A DNA stretch of 64,000 nt from Amylostereum areolatum (GCA_012932865.1 SAXG01000008.1:186001-250000); one strand, 5' to 3'; positions 10,327 through 22,909 are shown, counted from the first letter of the stretch. Made by a program: numbers and translations. The notes: generated from the letters alone by a model not told the origin.

Positions 10327-13174
10327 ATGGCAGCCAAAACTCACGGAAAACGCCCCGGTTCAAGCCAGCAGGTAAGCTGCGATTTCCCTCTCCTCTGCAA
10401 CCCTCGCGTATGCTCGAGAGCAGGGCCCTTCAAAAAAACGCAAGCTCGCGCACGCCGCGCCCGGTGCCAAAGGAGGCAACCAGAAACCCAAAGCCAAGGG
10501 CAAGGACCACGCATTCGACAGGCCCACTATCCCGATCCCTCGGAACGAAGACGATGAAGACTCGGAATTGGAGGGTAGCGATCTGGATATGGTACAGGAG
10601 TATGGCCCGTCGCTGGGGTTCCTGTCGGCGTTGGATGAAAAGGGCATATCACGGTGTGTTGCAGAAAACTCCAAGCAATCCTCTCTCTGACCATGTCACA
10701 GGAGTAAAAAGGAGCAGGACCGCCTGCACCAGCTCAACAAACCGGTCAAAAAAGCACCCGTCGAAGACGATCTCCCCTCGGTCAATTCAGGTTCCGAAGG
10801 CGAGGACAACTGGGACTCGGACGTCGGTTCGGATGTCGAAAACTCGCATTTCTCGTCGGAAGATGAAGAGGGCTCCATTGCTGGTCCATCGCGCATCCGC
10901 ACTAAGGGAGTTGCACACGACTCGGACTCGGACTCGGACGCCGAAATGATGTACGAAGCCGCCCCACGCAAACGTCGCGCATCATGGAGTGAATCCGAGG
11001 ATGGCAAGACGATCGAGCGTTTACCCATAAAACTGGGTGACGGTCGAATACAAAAGTCGAACAGCAGCAGAGTCGTATTCCAAATCGAAGGAAGGGACGA
11101 GGACGAGGAGGAAGAGGAGATCATCCCGGACGAGCCTGTCCCTGTAACACGTGTGGAGGACGTCGCCACTGGCGCTCGATTTGGACGACCGGCCGTTGCG
11201 GACGTCGTCACGAACACATCGAGGAAGGCGCGGATACAGGGAGCCAAGGAGCAGATTGCTGGAATATGTCAGGAGATCGTTTCAGACCCCGAGAACAGCG
11301 TGCGTACACTCATTCATTTCTTTGCTACAGCTCTCACGAGGACCATAGTTAGGCCTGCTTCGAAGACTGCACACCTTTTCCTTGTCCGAGATATCGACAC
11401 CCTCCCGCCCTGAACCCGTCCCCAACGATCCTATCATTCGGAAATTGGCGCTTCTGTCTCAGCTCGCAGTATTCAAGGACATTATTCCCGGGTACCGTAT
11501 CCGTGCATTGACGGACAAGGAGAAGGAGGAAAAAGTCGGTCAGATGGTGGCTCGCACGCGTGATTGGGAGCAAGGCCTCGTCAGCGTTTACCAGGCTTAT
11601 CTGCGGTCTCTGGAACACGAACTAAAAGGTGGGTCCAATTAAACCCTCTTCGACTTGGTGCTCATTCATTTGTGACAGCCAGGGAGGGGCTAGAGGACGT
11701 CGCCCTTCGGAGCATGTGCACCTTGCTCACGGAGGTCACGCATTTTAATTTCCGAGTTAATCTTATGGGTGCGATTATCGCCCGACTGAGCAAGCGATCT
11801 TGGGACGAAGTAACCGCATCCACGTCCACTTCATCTCCGTACCGGCTGACGTTCGCTGTAGACTTCTGACCTCTGCTTCAACACGGTGATAACCGTCTTC
11901 CGCACCGACGAAACAGGCGTCCCGTCGTTGGAAATAGTTCGGCTGCTGAACCGCATGGTGAAGGAGCGACGGTTCAACATCCATCCAGACGTCCTCTCCT
12001 GCCTGCTTCGTCTCCGGCTGAAGACCGAACTCGGCATCCGATCCTCCGGAGACAAAGTCGAGCGAGACGAGCCGCAGGCCAAGGGCAAAAAAGGCAAAGA
12101 CAAAAACAAACCACACGTGAGCAAGAAAGGGAAAAAGGTGCAAAAGGAGCGCAAGGAGATCGAGAAGGATATGAAGGAGGCCGAGGCCGAGGTCGACAAA
12201 GAGGAGCGTTCAGCCAACGTGAGTGGTGCACCCGAGCACGGCTGCAGAGACCGACTGACCAGAAGCCCCGCGTGGTCCTTCCCAGCAAACCGAGACGCTG
12301 AAGCTCCTTTTTGTCCTCTACTTCCGGATCCTCAAGAACCCCGTCCCCACGCCGCTTCTCCCCGCCGCGCTCCAGGGCATCGCCAAATTCGCGCACCTGG
12401 TCAGCATCGATTTCTTCAAGGACCTCATGCGGGTGCTGAAGGAGCTGATCGCCCGCGAGGCCCTCGCTCACGAGGACGACGGCGCCCTCCCGACCACCGT
12501 CGGATCCAACCACGTCCGCCTCCAGCTGTCCTGCATCGTCACCGCATTCGAGCTCCTCTCCGGCCAAGGTCCGTACCCGCTCCGCACCTGCCCACCCCCT
12601 TCCGTGCCTTTTCCTGACCCCCTTTCCTCCCCCAGGCGAAGCGCTCAACGTCGACCTCTCGGACTTCGTCGCACAGCTGTACGCTCTCATCCTGCCTCTC
12701 AGTCTGGTGCCGGACATCGCCCAGGCGCCGGGCACGGCCTCCCGCGGACCGAGCGCGGGGACGGGCCCGAAACCGCCACCGCAAGGGACCACAGACGCCC
12801 TCCTCTTCCGCGCGCTCCACCTCGCGTTTTCGCCGCGATCCTTCAGCGCGGGCGCCTCGCCGCCCTGGCGCGCGGCCGCGTTCGCGAAGCGCCTGCTGGC
12901 CGCGGCGCTGCACTGGCCCGCCGGCGTCGCGGTGCGCGCGCTCGCGTTCGTCGAGGAGCTCGTGGGACGGGACGCCAAGCTCGAGGCGCTGCTGGCGACG
13001 GAGGAGCGCACGGTGGACGGGGTGTACAGGCCCGAGACGGACGATCCGCAGCTGAGCAATCCGTTCGCGAGCAGCGCGTACGAGCTGTGTTTGTTGCAGA
13101 CGCGGCATCCGGACGCGGGGGTGCGCGCGGCGGCGGCGAGGCTCGGGCGGTTGCCGCTCGTGGCCAAGTCATAG
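10327..13174 (+). CDS. NOC3: Nucleolar complex protein 3 (NOC3)
   Basis: ATG at 10327; about eight exons; all junctions I tested keep frame. Order: a basic N-terminus (MAAKTHGKRPG), an acidic Ser/Asp/Glu region, GPSLGFLSALDEKGISR, KARIQGAKEQIAGICQEIV, LGLLRRLHTFSLSEISTPSR, then VFKDIIPGYRIRALTDKEKE, a NOC3 hallmark. Next come HEL repeats with HFNFRVNLMGAIIARL and FNTVITVFRTDETG, a Lys-rich stretch (KGKKGKDKNKPHVSKKGKK), and the CBF/Noc-type C-terminus from ETLKLLFVLYFRILK to LPLVAKS. NOC3 works with NOC2 in intermediate-to-late pre-60S ribosome assembly and export, and in yeast also in replication initiation. The last exon is strongly GC-rich compared with its neighbours but contains no frame break. 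It is divergent from APC5. Confidence 0.88.
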
Positions 13175-13663
13175 TGGATAGTCGTGTTTTGTATGTATGC
13201 GTGGGTACGTGGGCCGAATGACAGGCGCTCGAGGACGCACTGCATGCATGTGTGAACAGGGGGGGTCGGATCGAGATGTTGATTGGTAGAGCGTCATGCG
13301 GTGAGGATATAGGCTACAAGTACAGACGCGGTCGGGGTCCCTGGGGACGTGGATATACATGGGAGAAGATACAACTACAGGGGGCGGGGGCGGCGATGGT
13401 GGGGTGTGCAAGATACAGCGTGCGCGGAGTGGAGAGGTTACAAATCGCGGGCGTAAGCCATGAGTCAAGAGGGGGGAGGGGGGGTAGCTCCGGAGCGGAG
13501 AGTGGGAACGACTAGGGGATGGGTGGTATAAGGTAGCAAGACGGATGTCCGAGGAATCCAAATCGAGAATCGAAACGGCGGCAGAGGTACAGGTTCCCAA
13601 CGGGACAGACGCAAGAAAGAGAGAGAGAGAAAGAAAAGGACGCGAGAGGAGGCAGGCGCGTGT
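13175..13663. other. Convergent intergenic region NOC3 / TEA factor
   Basis: 489 bp of 3' flanks of two converging genes. The plus strand is purine-rich (G/A), with no supported gene or hairpin terminator. Confidence 0.5.
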
Positions 13664-15386
13664 CTATGAGAAGAGCGCGGACGAATGGTATAAATAAGGG
13701 GGCGTGTGCACGCTCGTTCCGGGGGAGCTCACGCCCGGAAGCGCGGCCTGGGACGGGTAATTTGAGAACATGGAAAGATCTTGAGGGGGCGAACGCGAGG
13801 CCGGCGCGGGGGAGGCTCCCCAGGTGAAGGACGAGGGCGGTCGGATGGCGGTCGTGCGCTCCTCGCGCACGCCGTCGAGCTGTGCGGACGCGGGACCGCT
13901 CGGAGGCCGAGCGAGGTCGTAAACGATGCACGCGATCTCCTCGCCATCGACGACGATCTGTTGAGTGAGCCGCGTGGATACGGCTGCGCGGCGCGGAAAG
14001 GCCAGAAGGGGACAACAAAGGCGTGGACGAGAAAAGAAATGTGAAAGGGAAAGAGGGAGAGCACGTGATGAGCAATGAGGCGTGGGCGAGGCGAGAGGGT
14101 GGGGGAGGGGGGGCCTACGCACCTGAGTTTCGCCATCTGCACCGCGATAGCCAAGAGTCTGGGAGCAAGGCTGTCACCGTCTGGGGGTGGGACGCGTCGC
14201 CGCTGGGGTGGCTGGGAGAGAGTGCCTCGAACGAGCCCGTTTCCTCCGAATCGCAGACGTCGCCGGTGAACACGCGGGTGATGCATTGAGCGGAGGTATG
14301 CCACGGTGCGGCGAAGGAGACGGTGCCTTGGAAGCCGTGGAGGGTCGGAGGGCTGAGGACGTCGCTGAGCTGTGAGACGGAAGCCTTCATCCGAAGCACG
14401 ATGCGGGTGTTGGGGGCGGGGGCGGGTACGAGGCGGTTGAGGTTGATGTGGAGGGGCAACATGCCCTCGGCCCAGATGGAAAACGAGGAGATGGCGACGC
14501 GGGACAGGACGGGAGCGGTGCTCTGGGGCGGAAGGCCAAAGGAGCGGGACCAAGCGTCGGACGGAGAAGGTTGATCGAAGGCGGTGCCCGGAAAAGAATC
14601 GACGGTGGGGGAGGAGCTCGCGACGGAGTCGAGCGGTGAAAGCGGTGGACAGGGGGTGAGGAAGGAGTTGAACTGATCGAGGGACGGAAAAATCGAGGGG
14701 GTGGACGGCGGGAGGACGGGAGGCGGTGCGCTTGTCGAAGGGACAGAGGGAGGGATCGGGGCGACGGGGAGAGAGGGAAACGAGGCTCATGTCGGCCTCT
14801 TTCTGCTCCTCCTTGACGGATATTTCGGAAGCGACGGAGTCGGGGCTGTGGTGCATGAAGGGTGTGCCGTTCAGGAGACCGTTCTCTTGGAAGAGTTCTT
14901 CACCGCCCGCGACGAGGTGGTATTCTGGAAGAAAAGGGTGAGATCGGGGGGGAGGAGGGGTCGGGGGAGAGGCGAACCTGGTTCGCCTTTCCACATATTC
15001 CTGAGGACCTGTATGTGGCTGGCGACCTGTTTTTTGGAACGATCGATGCCGGAGGAGCGCAAGTAGTCGACGAGGAACTGGTTGCGCCATCTGCTGCGAC
15101 CGCGAGAGTAGGTAGCCCAGGGAGAGTTCCAGTATTCCTTGAGGCCTGATAAGACGTAAAGATGATCAGGGAGGGAAGGGGTGGAGAGAAAGAGAGAGAG
15201 AAGGGGACCTTTGACGAAGATGTTTTCGACGTCCTCGGGCCAAACTTCAGCGGAGCCGTCCTTGAGCATTTTGCGATGTTTACGCTGGGGGGTGAGGGAT
15301 TTGTGATCTGAAGCAGCGGGGGAGCGAGTGCCTCTTGAGGAGGCGGAGGAAGAGGAGGTGAAGGAGAGACGAGAACCGGCGGACAT
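13664..15386 (-). CDS. TEA/ATTS-domain transcription factor (apparent one-base frameshift)
   Basis: ATG at 15384-15386. Exons: 15386-15209, 15145-14978, 14924-14123 and 13983-13664. The TEA DNA-binding domain spans exons 1-2: KHRKMLKDGSAEVWPEDVEN, then GLKEYWNSPWATYSRGRSRW, DYLRSSGIDRSKKQVASHIQ and VLRNMWKG. This family (TEC1, AbaA, TEAD) binds CATTCY-type sites and controls development. Exon 3 begins EYHLVAGGEELFQENGL and later carries LPLHINLNRLVPAPAPNTRI and QTVTALLPDSWLSRCRWRNS; exon 4 begins VSTRLTQQIVVDGEEIACIV and ends YLYHSSALFS. The exons total 1468 bases, one more than a multiple of three. The shift lies in exon 3 near 14766-14780, where a CCCC run on the coding strand appears to have one base too many. 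Without it the product would be 488 residues. Confidence 0.8.
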
Positions 15387-15962
15387 GGTGGAAGGGGAAG
15401 GTGGAAGGGAAAGGGGAAGGAGAGGGAAGACGGGGGATTAAATAGACGGAGGGCGGATATAAAAGAGCAGCGGGTGGGGGAGGCGAGGGACGAACGGGCG
15501 TCTGAGGGGGGGGAAGAACGACGACGCAATGGCTTTAAGAGGCAGGGGGAACCGGGCGTTCGGCGGAACAGATGGACGCCCAGATGGGCTGGAGATCCGG
15601 GTGGACCGATATGGGAAGGAAAGGGGAAAAGAATAGGGGGCGACGAGGGCGGAGAGTTCACCGAGAGAGCGTGAGGAACACGCGGTCGGCTGGAGCCCAG
15701 CGGAGGCGGATGCAGGCGATCTCACCTTCCCAGTGGCCGGGCGACATGGAGGCGGCGGCGGGCGACGTGCACCAGCGCTTGAATTGAACGTACGTACGTT
15801 CCGGTCGAGGCGAGTGAGACAGAAACAAAGAACACGCCTTGGATGTCGGCACTCGCGTCCCGTGCTGCCTGCACGCCCTTCCCAGAGCCGGCGTCTGCAC
15901 GTACACCGTACTCTGCCCCCTCAGCAACGGCGACTGAGCGTCAACGGTGGACGGTGAGCGCG
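15387..15962. promoter_or_regulatory. Divergent promoter region TEA factor / VPS23
   Basis: 576 bp between two divergent starts. The plus strand is G/A-rich on the TEA side. Overlapping open frames on both strands are compositional. No TATA box was seen. Confidence 0.45.
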
Positions 15963-17744
15963 ATGTCGAACGAGTCCCTCACGCTCCGGTGGCTTCGCCA
16001 GAACATCGCTTCCTATCCCGCTCAGGACGTCCTCTACGCCCACGTCGCCGCCCTTCTCCCCGCCTTCAACACCCTGCGTCCGAAGACGGACGTATACAGT
16101 CCGTCACCCTTCCCTCTCTCGTCCGATCTCCCTCACCCACCTCTCTCCAGCGTACGACGACGGTCGCACCCAGCTTCTGCTCTGCATACACGGTCTTCTC
16201 CCCATATCCTTCCGCCAGTCCTCTTACCACATCCCCATCGCGATCTGGGTCACCCGCGACTACCCCCGCGAGCCCCCGATCGCCTTTGTCGTCCCCACCT
16301 CGGACATGCTCATCAAACCAGGCAGAGGCGTCGACGTCTCCGGTCGGTGTCTCATCGACTATCTCGCCCACTGGGCCAGGAAGAGCGAGGTAACATCCGT
16401 CCTCTCTCACCCTCGCGCTCACAACATTCATCGCATCTAGGGCTGCGATCTACTCTCGCTTGTTCATGCGATGAGAGACCATTTCTCTCACCATCCTCCT
16501 GTCTACTCCAAGCCTAAGCAACAACACCCACCACAAACCGCGCTCGCTTCTGGTGCGGTCCAAACGTCCACTAACCCCTCCGGTCCAGTCTACGCCGCCC
16601 GTCCGCCGCCGCCCGTTCCCCCCTTCCCCACCCCCTGCTCCCCACTCTCGGCCGACCCTACCCCCGAAACCGATCTCCCCGCCTCTCCTCCAGCCCCCGT
16701 CTCCCAACGCCCTCGCCCCCACCAGGTACATCTCATCCCGGACCCTCCTCTCCATTCCACCCTCGCCTCGCCCCAACCCGCCTCTTCCTCCTCCACACCC
16801 GCCCCTGCACACCGTCCACGCTCCACCCCCGCACCCTCCCTGGCAGCCCATCCCCGCCCCCGCCTTCGGCTACCGCTCCGATCCCTGCCCGGCACTCCCT
16901 ACCCCCCGGTCCGCCCCCTCCATCCACTTTACCTTCTCCTTACGTCTATCCTGCCCACCCGAGTCCACAGCCTCCGCCCACCGCCCCCGCTCCACCCCGC
17001 CTCCCTCCCCCCAACCTTCTCGACGAACAAGATCCATCCGACCCCGTCCCAGCCCCCTCCCTCCCCCCCTCCCTCCTCCGTCCCCGCCCCTCCCCGTCCC
17101 CCCAACCCCGAACTCTTACGTCTCCACGCCGCCGCCCACGATAAACTCTCCTCCGAGCTCGCGTCCCTCGCGCAGGTCATGGCCCTCGACGCCGACCGCC
17201 TCCGCGCCCACCAGCGCGATCTCCTCGCAGGCGAACCCGCCATCCGCGACGAGATGGCCAGGCTCGAGGCCGTTCGCGACGTCTGCCGCGCCGTCGCCAC
17301 ACGCATGCGCGACACCGTCCATGCCGCCGATCGCAACCTCGCCGACCTCAAACGCAAGGGCGATCCCCCCGTGGACGAGCTCGTCTGCGCCCCCTCCATC
17401 GTGCACAACCAGTTCGTTTCCGTTTTCCCCCCCGCGCGCGCGCACGCTCACTCCGATCTCCCTCCACAGACTGGCTCGATCTCGTGGCGGAAGACAACGC
17501 GATCGAGGACACCGTGTACCATCTCCACCGCGCGCTCAACGCGGGCCGAATCGACCTCGACCGCTTCCTCCGCGTCCGTCTCTCTCCTCTCCTCGGCGTC
17601 TCCTCCTCTTTTTCTAAAAACACGTGGCTCACGCCGGCTCCTCTCCCTCCGCAGACCACCCGCGTCCTCGCCGAGGAACAATTCATGAAGCGCGCGTTGG
17701 TCGAGAAGATCCAGGCCGCGGTTCCCATGGGCGGGTGGACGTGA
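15963..17744 (+). CDS. VPS23: ESCRT-I subunit Vps23/TSG101 (frame breaks in the proline-rich linker)
   Basis: Exons 15963-16098, 16151-16389, 16441-about 17411, 17470-17573 and 17655-17744. The N-terminal UEV domain runs from SLTLRWLRQNIASYPAQDVL through TDVYTYDDGRTQLLLCIHG, YPREPPIAFVVPTSDMLIKP and VDVSGRCLIDYLAHW. UEV is a catalytically dead E2 fold that binds ubiquitin and PTAP motifs. A long Pro-rich linker follows, then a coiled coil (ELLRLHAAAHDKLSSELASL) and the steadiness box (AEDNAIEDTVYHLHRALNAG, TRVLAEEQFMKRALVEKIQA), ending MGGWT. Vps23 sorts ubiquitinated cargo at endosomes. In the linker the best-looking sequence moves between frames (TLPPKP near 16660; SPYVYPAHPSPQPP and NLLDEQDPSDP near 16940-17050), and the exon 3/4 junction is off by one. 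This suggests surplus bases in C-runs. Confidence 0.85.
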
Positions 17745-20065
17745 TCGCGTTCGCGTTGATGGGTCTTTTCGTTCAATCTTTTTTCCCTTCTCTCCCTCCC
17801 CCCCTTGTGTACCCGTGTGTGTGGGATCCGGGAAGCGCGCTGATGAGGGCGAAGGCGTGTGCCGTCGGTTTGAGGATTCGATCGATGCTGTGTGTTCCTG
17901 TGGCTACCGCGACCCCTACTACTATAGTCTCCGTCCACGCTACACTTACTTACGCTACCACCCTCCCTGTAACGGATGCAGATGCCGATCGCGCATTCGG
18001 CGCTGCTTCACCGTCGCCACGCGCGCGTCTAATCGCAACCCTACGACTCAGAGATCCGTCGCAAGTCCCTGCCCGCCGCATTCGCGAACGTGATCATGGC
18101 TTTCCGCCGACCCCGCTCCCGGCGACGCGAGGACGGTCCGACGGAAGGCTCCACCCCCGCCCTCCAAACCCATCCCGAATATGAATATCCTCCTCGCCCT
18201 CCAAGTCAAAAAGTCAAAAGGGAAAAAGGAGAAGGGGAGGGAGGGCCCGGGGGAAAGACGGCGCCCCTCGACCAGCTCCCTGTGACGTCCACAAGGGGAC
18301 CCACCGTCCAAGAATTTTCACCGCGGGCAGCCTCCCCCCTTTGCGCCCCCCTCGGACCTGCAATCCGCCATCTCAATGCCCGTATATGGCAGCACCGTCC
18401 CAGAACTTCGGCGCAACAGAAAAGGACAATTACACGAACAGCCGCCTCCCACACCCCCTGGCACCATCATGCCGCAAGCCCCATCAGCGCCCCCAAAAAA
18501 TATACCCCGTCAGCGGATGGAGAGAAGAAAGGTCATCCGATGATGATATCATGGCCAGGGAGAACGAAGGGCCCCGGGTGCTTCCCGGTTTGCTTTCCAG
18601 CTTTCCTATCACCAAGTATGGGCGGGGCAGCGAGCTCACTGCCGGCGCCATGGGCCGGACCTGAGATACCTTACTTTTTTGACCTCTCCACTAAACTAAG
18701 GGCGGCAATTTGCAAGAAGGAGCGTATGTACTGTCCATTCAAGAATGAAAGGGAAAAAAAACGACGTGTCTCTTCCGCGCGCCACAGCTCGCCGATCCTG
18801 AATTCGGCGTACTTGCGGTGTAAAATAAACTTGGCCTCGCGAGCCCCCCCTCCTCCCCCTGGCTCCAGTGGCTATTTCACTTTATTTTTTCATTCTAGGT
18901 CGGTGAAAACGGTATGTGGACGTGGGGGTCGGTGCAGTATGACGTCGGCCCCTCAGCCGTTTTTCTTCCCCCCCGAGAACGCCGCACGGCACGCTACGCC
19001 TGAGCGAACGTCGGAAAAGGAAGGCGAGACCCGAGGGAACGGTGCGCCGTTGATGATGTACGATGCGATGACTGCACACGGGTGGCGTGGCCTCGCCACA
19101 ATCTGGCAGGCGCCAGCCCGCGCCCGAACTCCTTCGGGCGACTTCAGGCCTTCAGGGCGAACAAGCCTCTGTCAATATGGCTTGAGCTGGAGCGCTGAGC
19201 CTGACGCCTGACGCCGCCAGCCCCGGATCCCCGGATCCCCGTCCCCATCCGAGCCTCCCGTGCACGGACGTCTCGACTCGTTAGCGTTCGGGCTCGGTCG
19301 GTCGCGTTGGTCCCCTTGAGAAAAGGCCTAGAACGTCGCGTCGATAAGTGCCATGTAATGACCCCCGTTCTTGCCCACCATGCGATGCGCGTACTACGTC
19401 GAGTTCGGCGTTCTTTGCACACGAGGCCCCCACCCCAAACGCTAACTCACGTCCTGCGGACGGGCGAGGAACGCGCGTGGACGGACGGTCTCGACCCTCT
19501 CCGTGCTTCGTCGAACCAGAAGGACCTTCGGAGAATGCGATATATCGCGCGGTGGGGGTAGTGAATAGTCACAAGGAGTCGTAAGCACAAGCTTCGTGTC
19601 ATGCGTCGATGTCTGGACGGTATAATAGTCCACCTCTTTCCTACAACCGCGAACAAAAAAAAATACTTCCGTAGAATCGAAACGAAAACGCCGCCACCAC
19701 AGGGGCGATCCCGGCAGTCTAAACCTGCCCACAAGCTCCGGCGACCATTGAGAACATATAGGGGGAAATGAAGGAGAGGGGAGACAAGATAGGTAGCCTC
19801 AAGGTAGCCTAACCTAAGACCTCGCCGGCTCGATGCCCCCTCCGGCGAACAACGCGATTGTACAACCAATAGGGACACGAGGCCTAGACGGGTCGTCGAC
19901 AGCGACGATCGCGGATGCGAGACGAGAACGGAGCGGTAACGAAACGAAACGGCGAGATACATAGGGTCGTTACATGCCGGACAGAAAACCGGAAGATGAG
20001 ACATCGGGGACGGGGGAAAAAGAAGCATACTACGATTCCAACGGCGCATCGACGCCCTCTCACGC
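17745..20065. other. Gene-poor 2.3-kb region
   Basis: No gene that I can support. A long open frame (18090-19211, plus) lacks any domain, has erratic composition (Pro/Arg/Lys/Gly-rich, then patches copying local base bias) and shows no intron signals joining it to neighbours. The stretch 19560-20065 is presumably 3' flank of the minus-strand SRC1/MAN1-like gene. I saw no clear terminal inverted repeats or tandem array. Confidence 0.45.
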
Positions 20066-22909
20066 TCACGCGACGACCCTCCCCTCCTCCCCCTCGAACT
20101 GCACCTTCCTCCTCCCGGCGCTCCCCACCCACCTCCACACCCGCAACTCGTCCCCGCCCTGCACCTCCTCCAGATTCGCGCGCACGTTCGCGTTCCCCTC
20201 CACCACGCGCTCGACCTGGTCCCACAGCCGCCGGCGCCGCCCGACCGAGTGCTCGTCTTGGAGGATGAGGTCGCGCAGCTGCAGCGAGGAGAGGTAGGGC
20301 TGCGGCGCGGTGATCGGGTCCGTGTGGTGCGCGAGCTCTTGGTTGCGGAGCGTGTCCAGCGCGATCTGCACCAGCTCCGCGACGCGCTTGCCTTCCACCT
20401 TGCGCTCGGCGCGACGGATGCGCAACACGAACGCGCTGAGGATGAGGGCGGACGTCGCTATGTGATGTGTCGTTAGCGCATGGAACGACGAGATCGAGTG
20501 AAAACGGCCCACAGAAAACGGTCAGTCGCCACTCTTTCCACACTTCTCTGCTCTTGACGGTGATCGTGCAGGCTAGGTCCAAGTTAGGGGTTTTGTGGGC
20601 GATGTACTTCTTTCCTCTGTGCAGCTGGTCAGGACGGACGCGTCTCGAGTAGAGAAGCAAACACGTACTCGACGTCTGAAGAAGTCACGATTCCACCCCA
20701 TTGATTCAGTTGCTGTATGGCTTCGTTGAAGGTATCGTCAAAGCTGGTTAGAAGTTGGGGCTGAATGTCGACCATCAGCGTGCCAGTTGCGACGAGCGTT
20801 TTGGAAAATATACGTACCGCGGTCTTCTTCTTCATCGATTCGCGCAACGCCTCCAAGTCCATACCCCAGCGCCTGGCCTCGCCGCCTTCCTCCTCCTTCA
20901 CAGGAGGAACATCGCCAGCACAGACTCTTGTGCCCCTCTCCTGGCCCAGGACGGCTTCGATGGCCTTCCCAAGTACGCCGATATGCCGCTTGCGACGGGG
21001 ATCCTCCACGCATCGAGGCGGCAAGGCTACAGATCCCATCCTAGGCATTCCATCGAGGGCAAAGGAGACACCGCGAAGCACGAGATCAACGGGTTCGGAA
21101 AGCGCAATGTTGGGCGATGAGATGTTCAACGAGTTCAGGGTGGGGAACGGCAGGAAAGAGAGCACTGGGTGCGGACGAAGGAGGAGACCGTTGTTGCACG
21201 TGACGGCGTCGCGCGTGCAAGTGGCACGGTCGGGGCATGGCGTACACGCGTCGGGAGGAGGTATCAACTCGTCGATGATAGAAGGTCCGGGGCACGGCTC
21301 CTCGCTTTTCCTGTCTGTCGACGGCAGGTAAAGGGTGGTGCGGTTCTCCCGAATGCAGGCCTGAACGGCAACGCGCCGGGTCCGTAAGTTCTCGAGTGCA
21401 TCATTGGTCTTCGATCCCGTGTCGCAGAACCCGAGGGAAGCCGACTCCTGTTTATATGGCAGGAGGACGGTGGCTGAGGCTATGAGGGCGATGAAGAGCA
21501 GTAAACGGGGGACAAAGCTGGAACTAGACGCTGGCGTTGCTCGTCGGACGACTCCACCTTCTGCTATCCGGCGGGAAACAGCATTCGCATGTTTGGCGTC
21601 TTCCGACTCTTCTTCCGACTCCTTCTCGTCCAAAACCATCTCGAGGTCATCGCCGACGGCTTCCGACTCTTGTGATACCTCCTCGGCTACTTCTTCGTCA
21701 TCCTCAGGCTCCTGATCGGACTCCTCCACGATCTCTTCCTCTGCTCTTAATCGGAGGGGGGAGATCGAGGTCTTGAAAGGCGTCCTCTGCGGGCTTGCGA
21801 AGTTCTGTGTCCGCTGTGGGCTTGCGAAATTCTGATTCTCCCTCAGGACTTCGGGAGGCAGGCGCGGCTCAAAGTTGGTGGCGCGTGGTGCAGGTGAGGC
21901 GTGGATGGGTGGCTCATCTTCGTCAGACGCAGCAGGAGAGGATGAAGGCAGGTATTCGGGCGGCGCAGACGTGGATTTGCGTGAGGGTCGTCGCCCAGAT
22001 GTAGTCTTGGAAGGAGGTTTCGCTGCGCTCTTCCGGGTGCGAGGTTTGGGAGGGGGGCGTGCGGGAGAAGACGATTCAGCGCCGGATTGGAACAAGTTGT
22101 TGTCCTCCCAGCCACTGTCCTCTAACTGAGAGACGACGCAAGCTCAGTAACGATGATAGGTGGATACGAGCGACATTTGATAGACGCACCTGAGAAACTC
22201 GTCGGGCTCGGGAGCCAGCATCCTCCGACTACGTTGTATTAGACTTCATAGTTGTGGCAGGCAGCGATAAGAGGACACGCACAGTCTTTTTGCCCCGCCC
22301 AACCTTTCGAACCACAACTTCTTCTTCGGGTTCACTTTCCTCAATAAGTGTATCGTGCACGGCTACAGGAGCCCCAGATCGAGAGGAAGAGCCACCGAGG
22401 CTTGGTTGAGCGGACGATCGTCGGCGTTTGGACTGGAATCAATAGTTTCCATGAGCACCAAGTATCGGTGCATAAATGAATGTCGCGCACAGGTTCCTGT
22501 TTCACAGGCTCGGGTTCAATGGATGGCGCTCGAGAGCTGCGTCGAGAGGATCTGCGCAACGCCGGCTAGGATATACGGAACAAGGTTACGAACCCGTGCG
22601 TATTACCACCAACATGCCACATACCTTCGGATTCAAAAACTCGCCCGTCACCCCATCCTTAATCCCGTCATCGCTGGCTATACTGTTCTCTTTCTTGATA
22701 CGCTCCTTCTTGAATTTCTTGACCTTGGGTTTGAGCTCGTCGTTGAACAATTGAACAAGTTTCGGCTTGGTGTAAGGTGTTGGATACCGGATGTTGTGAA
22801 ACCCGAACACGCCAAGGAGTTGAGACACAGTGAGGGTACTTGGATCGAAGTCGGGGTCAAGGTATTCACCGAGGGCGATAACTTGTGCGGCGCTCATCGA
22901 ACGCGACAT
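20066..22909 (-). CDS. SRC1: LEM/HeH-domain inner nuclear membrane protein (Src1/Heh/Man1 family)
   Basis: The start ATG is at 22907-22909 (MSRSMSAAQVIALGEYL). The N-terminus is a HeH/LEM-like helix-extension-helix: STLTVSQLLGVFGFHNIRYP and TPYTKPKLVQLFNDELKPKV. Ser/Arg/Lys- and Glu/Asp-rich stretches follow (RRSSRRSSRAPSIEPEP; SKTTSGRRPSRKS). A first membrane span is near PRLLLFIALIASATVLLPY (about 21500). The Cys-rich lumenal region includes CTPCPDRATCTRDAVTCNNG, then FDDTFNEAIQQLNQWGGIV. The second span is near TSALILSAFVLRI, and the Man1-Src1-type C-terminus holds ELVQIALDTLRNQELAHHTD and YLSSLQLRDLIL, ending EGEEGRVVA. The family tethers chromatin and rDNA to the nuclear envelope and recruits ESCRT-III (CHMP7) for envelope sealing. 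It lies head-to-tail with the downstream SQR gene, 328 bp apart. Confidence 0.85.

Noticed and set aside
12427..13221. Several long overlapping frames on both strands in the NOC3 3' part
   Set aside because: GC-rich DNA keeps all frames open; only the frame continuing NOC3 shows family sequence.
13729..15090. 453-codon minus frame covering the TEA gene
   Set aside because: Only its first part (EYHLVAGG...) belongs to the protein; after the apparent one-base shift the conserved sequence is in another frame.
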